A DNA stretch of 64,000 bases from Deltaproteobacteria bacterium UBA6106. Lineage in GTDB: Bacteria; Desulfobacterota; Syntrophorhabdia; Syntrophorhabdales; Syntrophorhabdaceae. The stretch covers positions 20,572 to 84,571 of the forward strand of contig DIWM01000017.1 of the NCBI GenBank assembly GCA_002428485.1, given 5' to 3'. Positions 58,785-64,000 of this stretch are shown here, piece by piece (positions within the stretch are counted from its first letter, which is position 1; each line of letters opens with the position of its first letter). The position numbers and the translations under genes were made by a program. The notes below the pieces were generated by a model. The model was not told where the DNA came from and did not search any database. It saw only the letters and a program-made list of their open reading frames with translations.

Positions 58785-61083
58785 CCTCACCGCATTCCTT
58801 AACGGTCACAGCACTAACAACGGACGTGTGAAACTTGCCCTTGATGATATTAAGAAGAGCGGCCTGTTCCCTGAAACCCTTCAAAATACCGGTATCAGGC
58901 TCTTCAATGACAGCCCTGATGTGCTGAAGGAACGGCTGGGCTTCGCATCGCTGAATGGCAACAACATCCTCTCGGTTGCTGTTCCCATGGAAATCCCCTA
59001 CCGCGACTCTCAGGGTAACATCGTCAAACATGAGTACCGACTGTATCCCGAAACCGATGGCCGCAGATACCTCCATCCCCTTCATTCTTTCCCAACCCCG
59101 TACATCCTTCCTGGCGTATGGGAAATCAAGGACAAGAACAACAAACCTATATGGATTACTGAGGGTGTAAAGAAGGTCCTGAAACTTATTCAACACGGGT
59201 ATGCCTGCATCGGTCTCTCCGGAGTGTGGGGCTTCAGATCTGGGAATGGCGAAGAGACAGCGAGCCTGCTCTGTGAAGAATTGGAATCTTTTTCCTGGAG
59301 AAGCCGCACCGTTTATCTTGCCTTCGATACGGACCTATGGACCAATCCGCAGGTTCGGAAGGCCCTCTATGAACTGGCATTGCACCTTATGGCCCGTGGG
59401 GCACTCGTCTATATAGGTACATGGAAGGGGGCAAAAGGGATAGACGACTACCTTGCCAGCAAAACCGATCCAGTAAAGGAACTGTCGGAGATCCAAGAGA
59501 AGGCAAAACCAGTCACTGCTTTCGTCGTTCCAGAGCACAGAGACGATGTTCTGTATGCATTGTCCAAGTCCATCAGTAATATGGATGAGTTGACACGAGA
59601 GAGTACCGTCACAGCTATTTCTAAAAAATTGAATCTTAAGCCAAAGTCGATCTATCGGGCCTTGGCGAAGGAGACCGTCGAACAAGACCTAGACTTTACG
59701 GATGAAGAGAAGGAAGAAGCCATCAAACTCCTACGGTCTCCTACCCTGATAAAGCTTTTTCTTGATGTGTGCCATACGAGGTATGTGGGCCGTGACAAGA
59801 TCCTGGTTCTCATCAAGCTGGCAACCTTGTCGAGGCACCTTCAGCGAGGTCTGTCCGTCGTACTGTTGGGGACCTCCTCTGTCGGCAAATCGGTATTGAT
59901 CGAAACGGTGCTCATGACGACCGATAAAAAGGCGACGGAGAACTTTTCCCGGACATCGGCACAGTATCTACTGTATCGCAAAGAACCGTTAGAACATAAA
60001 ATCATCACCTTCTACGAGTTCAACGGGGCAGACTCATCCTCAGCGATTATAAGGACAGCGCTGACCGAAGGGGAGTTGCACCTCGGGACGGTCCACAAGG
60101 ATGCCTCAGGCTCATTGTGTGCCACGGAGATCAGGAAGGAAACCCAAGGTCTTGTGATCCTGTCAACTTTTACGGGGTCACGAATAGACACCGAACTGTC
60201 AACCCGTGTGCTCTTGCAGGAAATAACCCATGACGAAAGTCTTGCTCGTGAGGTATACCGCCGTAAGGCAGAGGGGACAGAAGACAATGGCGACAGCTTT
60301 CGGATATGGCAGATCGCCGACTCACTCATTGAAGCCAAGACGGTCGTTATCCCCTATCTAAGAAGGCTTGCCGACATCTTCCCTACCAACGAGGAGCGGT
60401 TCCACCGTGATTTCGACAAAACCGTCATGCTCATCACGGCATCTGCCCTGCTACATCAATACCAGCGGGAACAGACCGAGGACGGAGCGGTTATAGCCGG
60501 GGAGGCTGATTATCGACTGGTTCACTCCCTGGGCGATGCCTTTGCGCAATCACTGTTACCGGTGAGTGAGCCCGTACTGAAGATGCTCGATGCCGCTAAG
60601 GAGGTGGACAATCCTACAAGGGCAACGCTTCAGAGCCGACTCGGAGTATCCTCGGCAACTATAAAGCGCTATATAGGACAGGCGAGAAGGGCAGAACTCA
60701 TTGAGACAGAGGGAAAGGGACAAAATCAGATTATAACGGTCCTCGACGTTCCCATGGGCTTCACCGTACTACCTGACCCTGACAAAATATTCTCCGATGA
60801 TAGTGAGCCGTTGAGCCAAACCGTGCAAGCCCATGATAACTCGGGTAGTGAGGTAGATCAAACCCCTCTGAGCCGAAGTGAGCCAAATGAGCCATTTACG
60901 GAAGTGGACAGCCAAATTGGCTCAAACGGATCAGACGGCTCAAGGGGTATTGAGCCAAGCGAAACCCTTACCCCAAGCGGTTCTACATCGAACAGCTCAA
61001 CAGCTCAAGAAAAAGACAACGAAATATTTGCCCCCGAGGACGATAATCCTGATTTTTCCGGCATACACATCGAGGGGGTCTAA
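58765..61083 (+). CDS. DUF3854/TOPRIM-type primase with ATPase domain
   Basis: A 772-residue replication protein. The N-terminal DUF3854-like TOPRIM region shows PIWITEGVKKVLKLIQHGYACIGLSGVWGF and RTVYLAFDTDLWTNPQVRKAL, with the acidic metal residues E and D-x-D. An ATPase module follows near 370-520: SVVLLGTSSVGKSVLIETVL is Walker A and HKIITFYEFNGADSS the Walker B region. A small winged-helix segment (ATLQSRLGVSSATIKRYIGQA) and a low-complexity S/E/P-rich tail end it. It resembles the primase-helicases that let integrative elements copy themselves after excision. The ATG is set by AAAGGGTGG. Confidence 0.78.
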   Translation: MDTRQDNLTAFLNGHSTNNGRVKLALDDIKKSGLFPETLQNTGIRLFNDSPDVLKERLGFASLNGNNILSVAVPMEIPYRDSQGNIVKHEYRLYPETDGRRYLHPLHSFPTPYILPGVWEIKDKNNKPIWITEGVKKVLKLIQHGYACIGLSGVWGFRSGNGEETASLLCEELESFSWRSRTVYLAFDTDLWTNPQVRKALYELALHLMARGALVYIGTWKGAKGIDDYLASKTDPVKELSEIQEKAKPVTAFVVPEHRDDVLYALSKSISNMDELTRESTVTAISKKLNLKPKSIYRALAKETVEQDLDFTDEEKEEAIKLLRSPTLIKLFLDVCHTRYVGRDKILVLIKLATLSRHLQRGLSVVLLGTSSVGKSVLIETVLMTTDKKATENFSRTSAQYLLYRKEPLEHKIITFYEFNGADSSSAIIRTALTEGELHLGTVHKDASGSLCATEIRKETQGLVILSTFTGSRIDTELSTRVLLQEITHDESLAREVYRRKAEGTEDNGDSFRIWQIADSLIEAKTVVIPYLRRLADIFPTNEERFHRDFDKTVMLITASALLHQYQREQTEDGAVIAGEADYRLVHSLGDAFAQSLLPVSEPVLKMLDAAKEVDNPTRATLQSRLGVSSATIKRYIGQARRAELIETEGKGQNQIITVLDVPMGFTVLPDPDKIFSDDSEPLSQTVQAHDNSGSEVDQTPLSRSEPNEPFTEVDSQIGSNGSDGSRGIEPSETLTPSGSTSNSSTAQEKDNEIFAPEDDNPDFSGIHIEGV

Positions 61084-61337
61084 TGGTCCTGCTGACAGTA
61101 ACTAAAGAATTCACTGCTAACGGTAGGACATATCGGGTCGGGGAACACGTCAGGGTATCCGACGGACAGGTTCTCATTGCCCGGGGGTATGCCCGGGTGC
61201 TCACAAAGGCAGAGGCTGGGGCCGTCCTCGACGAATATGTAAAAATCGCTAAGAGTGTATTCCCTCAGATAGCGCCACGGAAAGAAATCCCCCGAAGAAC
61301 ACCGAAGAGAACAGTCGATCAAGGGGGGCTGTTTTGA
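61083..61337 (+). CDS. Small hypothetical protein of the replication block
   Basis: An 84-residue protein that starts within the primase stop as TAATG. It has beta-rich segments (LLTVTKEFTANGRTYRVGEHVRV) followed by a helical, basic C-terminus (PRKEIPRRTPKRTVDQGGLF). No family is recognised; the N-terminal part looks like a small beta-barrel. The tight coupling suggests an accessory role in replication. Confidence 0.55.
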   Translation: MVLLTVTKEFTANGRTYRVGEHVRVSDGQVLIARGYARVLTKAEAGAVLDEYVKIAKSVFPQIAPRKEIPRRTPKRTVDQGGLF

Positions 61338-61558
61338 ATAGACAGACAGAGATGCGTAGCACTCATTCTCAGGGGCTTTCAGGGCAGGATATAAAGGAAG
61401 ATATTCGTTCCATCAAGTGTGCATACCAGAAGTGCCAAAAGCTGTTCTCCCCTCGGAGGAGATGGCAGAAATTCTGTTGCAGAGCATGCAAGGATTCATA
61501 TTGGCAAGAACTGAGGCGAGAAGCCATGAAAATGGTACGGGGCCAATATGAAGGGTGA
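61334..61558 (+). CDS. Small cysteine-rich (zinc-finger-like) protein
   Basis: A 74-residue protein with CAYQKCQKLFSPRRRWQKFCC and RACKDSYWQELRR, a treble-clef-like C-x4-C...C-C-x2-C set as seen in small element-borne DNA-binding proteins. The TTG start overlaps the previous stop and has AAGGGGGG upstream. An ATG six codons later is an alternative. Function unknown. Confidence 0.55.
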   Translation: MNRQTEMRSTHSQGLSGQDIKEDIRSIKCAYQKCQKLFSPRRRWQKFCCRACKDSYWQELRREAMKMVRGQYEG

Positions 61559-61717
61559 GCTTCACCGCACAGCCACCCAGATTGTGAGAACCGCCGAGGG
61601 TATGACAGTTGGGCCGTGCAAATCCCTTTTTCTCGGGCCGCCATGGCTCCCTTCTTATACGGTTACAAAATCAGCTACATGCCCGGCAAACGGTTGCAAG
61701 ACAAGGATCTACGATAC

Positions 61718-61742
61718 CACACTGGATATCAGATCCAGTGTG
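61718..61742. terminator. Perfect hairpin, possible terminator
   Basis: A ten-base perfect inverted repeat (CACACTGGAT and its complement) closes a five-base loop. A T-run starts about ten bases past the stem, farther than is ideal for a Rho-independent terminator. It lies between the replication block and the excisionase-type gene, where a stop is expected. Confidence 0.5.
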
Positions 61743-61783
61743 CCAGAGGGGGTTTTTGAATTTTTCAGCATGGGGACTGGATA

Positions 61784-61984
61784 TTGAAGCTACCTGGTAT
61801 CAAGGCTAAGAGGTTATATTCCATTAAGGATGCCGCGGTTTTCCTTGGCCGGTCTGATTGGTCGGTCCGGGAGATGCTCTGGGCGGCGAAATTGCCTTAT
61901 ATCAAGGATGGTAAACGTATATTCATTGACATTGTCGACCTGGAGGCATGGATTGAGCGGAACAAACAAACATTTGGGGCTTGA
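61784..61984 (+). CDS. Excisionase-type helix-turn-helix protein
   Basis: A 66-residue DNA-binding protein with the MerR/HTH_17 excisionase pattern: YSIKDAAVFLGRSDWSVREML, then LPYIKDGKRIFIDIVDLEAWIERN. TTG start with GGGGA upstream. Such proteins act as recombination-directionality factors, here presumably for the adjacent integrase. Its last codons overlap the -35 box of the next promoter, so its transcription or binding may affect the repressor gene. Confidence 0.72.
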   Translation: MKLPGIKAKRLYSIKDAAVFLGRSDWSVREMLWAAKLPYIKDGKRIFIDIVDLEAWIERNKQTFGA

Positions 61985-62009
61985 CAGTGATATACCGTTG
62001 GTATATCAT
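61981..62009 (+). promoter_or_regulatory. Promoter with embedded operator palindrome
   Basis: TTGACA, a 17-base spacer and TATCAT (five of six matches). The spacer and -10 box contain the perfect inverted repeat GATATACC-GTT-GGTATATC (61989-62007). The expected start of transcription coincides with the ATG of the XRE gene, which has no ribosome site, so the mRNA should be leaderless. Binding at the palindrome would block this promoter, as in a lysogeny-type autorepressor switch. Confidence 0.7.
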
Positions 62010-62015
62010 AGTTAC

Positions 62016-62204
62016 ATGACCCCAGAATACCTCAAAGAATGGCGTAACAAAAACGGTCTCACTCAGTCAGGACTTGCCAAGAAGTTGAACGTGGCGACCA
62101 TGACGGTGAGCAGGTGGGAGACAGGACTCAGGGCTATACCACCTTTTCTGTCTCTTGCTCTGCAAGCCATTGAATGTGAGACAAAAACGAGAAAGGAGGA
62201 TTAA
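62016..62204 (+). CDS. XRE-family small repressor
   Basis: A 62-residue single helix-turn-helix protein: EYLKEWRNKNGLTQSGLAKKLNVATMTVSRWETG is the Cro/C1-type domain and little else is present. The ATG is chosen because a strong promoter ends right before it and no ribosome site exists, consistent with a leaderless message. The stop is one base before the integrase start codon, so repressor and integrase are co-transcribed and probably both repressed by this protein. Confidence 0.8.
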   Translation: MTPEYLKEWRNKNGLTQSGLAKKLNVATMTVSRWETGLRAIPPFLSLALQAIECETKTRKED

Positions 62205-62205
62205 A

Positions 62206-63276
62206 ATGGGTTGCGTCTATCTTCGAGGCAAGACTTACTGGATAAAGTATCAGAACCACGGAAAACCCGTGATGGAAAGTGCAAAGACCGACAAGGAGGG
62301 TGAGGCAAGAAGATTGTTGAAGCTCCGTGAGGGACAGGTGATGGAAGGTAGGTTCCCGGGCCTTCAGGTCAACCGTACAAGGTTCAATGACCTTGCCGAA
62401 GGGCTCAGGCTTGACTACCGTATCAATGGCAGAAAATCGTTGTGGAGGGCCGAAATCAGTATTAAGCACTTGAGTGATTTTTTTGGCAATTGCAGGGCGA
62501 GCGATATCACTACTAACAGGGTCAAGGAATACATCACAAAAAAGCAGGCGCTGGATACGAAGAACGCATCGATCAATCGGGCCCTTGCTTGCCTCAAAAG
62601 GATGTTCTCCCTTGCCCTTCAACAAACCCCTCCCCTGGTAGCCAATAGGCCTTATATTCCCATGTTGAAAGAGGCCAATGCCAGGACAGGTTTTTACTCT
62701 TATGAGGAGTACGAGGCCATCTTGGACAAACTTCCGGAGCACATGAAAGGCCCCTTTGTCATGGCCTATTTCACGGGGATGAGGAAAGAGGAAATTCTGT
62801 CCTTAACGTGGGACAGGGTGAACCTTTTCGATAAAACCATCACCCTCGATGCAGGAACCACAAAAAACGATGAAGCGCGGTTCTTGTTCCTCGCGGGAGA
62901 ATTGTTTGAGATGATTCGGGAGCGATACCGGGACGTCAACGGTCCGTATGTGTTTCACTACAACGGTCAGAAGATCAAAGATTTCCGGTCGGCGTGGAAC
63001 AAGGCCTTCAAGGATGCCGAGATCCCCAGGAAGCTCTTCCACGATCTCAGGAGGACCGCTGTAAGGAACATGGTAAGGGCCGGAGTCCCCGAGAAGGTTG
63101 TAATGAAGATATCTGGTCACAAGACCAGGGCGGTCTTCGACAGGTATAACATTATCAACGATGAGGACCTCCGCATTGCGGCAGAGAAACTGTCTGAGGT
63201 CCACGAAGAGTATCGGGCTGCCAAAGAAAACAATAGTTACAACTTGGTTACAATCGGTAAAAAAAGGGAAAGTTAA
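62206..63276 (+). CDS. int: Tyrosine-family site-specific integrase
   Basis: A 356-residue phage-type integrase. An N-terminal arm-binding region (MGCVYLRGKTYWIKYQNHGK) is followed by a SAM-like core-binding domain and a catalytic domain with the R in AYFTGMRKEEILSLTW, H-x-x-R in LFHDLRRTAVRNM, the second histidine in ISGHKTRAVF and the nucleophile in FDRYNIIN. GAAAGGAGG precedes the ATG. It ends about 30 bases before the attachment repeat in the tRNA-Leu, so it is the integrase that placed the element there. Confidence 0.92.
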   Translation: MGCVYLRGKTYWIKYQNHGKPVMESAKTDKEGEARRLLKLREGQVMEGRFPGLQVNRTRFNDLAEGLRLDYRINGRKSLWRAEISIKHLSDFFGNCRASDITTNRVKEYITKKQALDTKNASINRALACLKRMFSLALQQTPPLVANRPYIPMLKEANARTGFYSYEEYEAILDKLPEHMKGPFVMAYFTGMRKEEILSLTWDRVNLFDKTITLDAGTTKNDEARFLFLAGELFEMIRERYRDVNGPYVFHYNGQKIKDFRSAWNKAFKDAEIPRKLFHDLRRTAVRNMVRAGVPEKVVMKISGHKTRAVFDRYNIINDEDLRIAAEKLSEVHEEYRAAKENNSYNLVTIGKKRES

Positions 63277-63307
63277 CAAGATGGGTAAAAGCTGTAACCT
63301 ATTGATA

Positions 63308-63369
63308 GTTAAGGTATTGCGAGAGAGGGGAGTTGAACCCCTACGGTGTTACCCGCTGGATCCTAAGTC
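63308..63369 (-). other. Right attachment site in tRNA-Leu
   Basis: The 62-base direct repeat overlapping the 3' half of the tRNA-Leu, from the anticodon loop outward, plus about ten bases past the tRNA 3' end. It differs from the left copy at two positions. The integrase side keeps the complete tRNA, the usual outcome of tRNA-targeted integration. Confidence 0.88.
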
Positions 63370-63399
63370 CAGTGCGTCTGCCATTTCCGCCACTCTCGC
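63318..63399 (-). tRNA. tRNA-Leu (anticodon TAG)
   Basis: All parts fold: acceptor GCGAGAG/CTCTCGC with discriminator A, D arm GCG/CGC, anticodon stem CTGGA/TCCAG with loop CTTAGGA (anticodon TAG), a long class II variable arm CGG...CCG and T arm AGGGG-TTCAACT-CCCCT. CCA is not encoded. The long variable arm and anticodon identify leucine (CUA codons). Its 3' half is the integration target. Confidence 0.93.
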
Positions 63400-63530
63400 T
63401 CTTCTTCATTGTAATGGTTTTCCTTCTGCCTGTCAAACCCCTGCGTAACTGAAAGAAGGGCATCTACAATATCGTGCGCCGCGTGTCTGCTTCCACCCTT
63501 CGCCCCCTGTTCAGCGCCCTCTGCCGCCTG

Positions 63531-64000
63531 TCACGCCTGATAGAGGAGCTTGAATTTTTTCTGCACGATGTGGCGCGTGTCCACTACGGGGATGCCGAAG
63601 GACTTAAAGTCGATGGCCTTATATTCATCGTGCGCCGTGACGATGAGGATCAGGTCGAAGCCGCCTTTTACGGGAACCGATCTGCGGCCGGCAAGCAGGG
63701 GAAATGTGCGGGTCTTTCTGATAACGGGGATATGGGGGTCGTTGTATGAAACATGCGCGCCCAACTCTTCGAGCTTCCCGATAAGACGGTAGGTGGGTGA
63801 TTCACGGTCGTCGTCTATATTTGCCTTGTAGGCAAGACCGAGTACGAGGACCTTCGCTCCCCTTATCGGTTTGCCGGCATCGTTGAGCGCCTTCGCCGCC
63901 TTCGCGACCGCGTAGTCGGGCATGGCAGAGTTGATCTCGCCGGCGAGTTCGATGAAGCGCGTCGCCACGTCGTATTCCCGCGCCTTCCACGTAAGATAGA
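63531..64000 (-). CDS. UDP-sugar dehydrogenase (WecC/Ugd family), 5' end missing
   Basis: The C-terminal 156 residues of a nucleotide-sugar dehydrogenase; the frame runs past the right end of the window. ALNDAGKPIRGAKVLVLGLAYKANIDDDRESPTYRLI holds the family's G-x-A-Y-K-x-x-x-D-D-x-R-x-S-P motif. GAHVSYNDPHIP and DLILIVTAHDEYKAIDF belong to the UDP-binding C-terminal domain. It oxidises a UDP-hexose at C6 for surface polysaccharide synthesis; the exact sugar cannot be told from this part. Confidence 0.88.
   Translation of the reverse strand, partial: YLTWKAREYDVATRFIELAGEINSAMPDYAVAKAAKALNDAGKPIRGAKVLVLGLAYKANIDDDRESPTYRLIGKLEELGAHVSYNDPHIPVIRKTRTFPLLAGRRSVPVKGGFDLILIVTAHDEYKAIDFKSFGIPVVDTRHIVQKKFKLLYQA

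Larger units (their letters stand above)
34706..63369. mobile_element. Integrated mobile element at tRNA-Leu (about 28.7 kb, defence-rich)
   Basis: Bounded by 62-base direct repeats with two mismatches: the right one overlaps the 3' part of an intact tRNA-Leu and the left one is a partial tRNA copy. A tyrosine integrase ends about 30 bases before the right repeat. Cargo from left to right: a zinc-ribbon protein, a subtilase/AAA pair, a ubiquitin-like operon, a kinase, a type III restriction operon, an ArdC remnant, an unknown gene and a replication/control block. No relaxase, coupling protein or conjugation pilus genes are seen. It is thus probably mobilised by helpers or a phage-satellite-like route; this is inference. 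Confidence 0.85.

Noticed and set aside
61548..61787. 79-codon frame between the zinc-finger-like gene and the excisionase-type gene
   Set aside because: No ribosome site, odd composition, and it runs through a perfect hairpin; no family features.

Overview
The window looks like a chromosomal segment of an anaerobic, probably Desulfobacterota-like (formerly Deltaproteobacteria) bacterium, possibly from a metagenome assembly. That is inference. It rests on a NuoEFG-type flavoprotein operon joined to an Nfn-type transhydrogenase, an iron-sulfur flavoprotein, many dispersed seven-base-period repeats, and remnants of IS481- and IS30-like elements. No ribosomal RNA is present to fix the taxonomy.

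Layout. Bases 1-1240 hold two small toxin-antitoxin pairs. Bases 1241-1700 hold an IS481-like stub, heptamer repeats, a hairpin-rich element and a two-way terminator. Bases 1698-8513 are a leftward redox operon of NuoE-, NuoF- and NuoG-like subunits plus NfnA and NfnB. Bases 8700-20000 are ordinary chromosome: comM, a mannose-1-phosphate guanylyltransferase, a sirtuin, a P1 peptidase, purE, a Crp/Fnr regulator, an AI-2E family permease, YtxH and DUF948 proteins, an iron-sulfur flavoprotein, a TtcA-like PP-loop protein and azlCD. Bases 20098-21939 encode a secreted protein with seven beta-type repeats.

Bases 22100-34400 are an AT-rich accessory zone. It holds a tightly overlapping five-gene operon (Vsr nuclease, cytosine-5 methyltransferase, ParB-like protein, SNF2-like helicase, DUF3883 protein) that looks like a restriction-type defence system. 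After it come a TPR cassette, a HigBA-like pair with an ImmA/IrrE domain, a truncated RhuM gene and an ORF6N gene. Copies of one composite repeat separate these modules.

Bases 34706-63369 are an integrated mobile element of about 28.7 kb. It lies between an intact tRNA-Leu(TAG) at the right and a 62-base copy of the tRNA 3' part at the left (two mismatches), with a tyrosine integrase next to the tRNA. The element carries replication and control genes (integrase, two small HTH proteins, a DUF3854 primase/ATPase, DUF5659), a broken ArdC antirestriction gene, a type III restriction-modification operon with a DUF4268 gene, a Ser/Thr kinase and an IetAS-type AAA-ATPase/subtilase pair. Its most notable content is a complete ubiquitin-like conjugation operon: a YukD-like ubiquitin-fold protein, a ThiF/E1, an E2, a RING-like membrane protein, a JAMM/JAB peptidase, a membrane FHA protein, a membrane trypsin-like protease, a tiny lipoprotein and a membrane J-domain protein. 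I see no conjugation genes, so it is better described as a non-self-transmissible integrative element loaded with defence and signalling systems. The right edge returns to chromosome with a nucleotide-sugar dehydrogenase cut by the window end.

The strongest candidate for an undescribed system is the membrane-centred ubiquitin-like pathway, with its kinase/FHA context and a short I-T-x-x-D/E motif shared by several of its proteins. The five-gene Vsr-methylase-ParB-SNF2-DUF3883 operon comes second.
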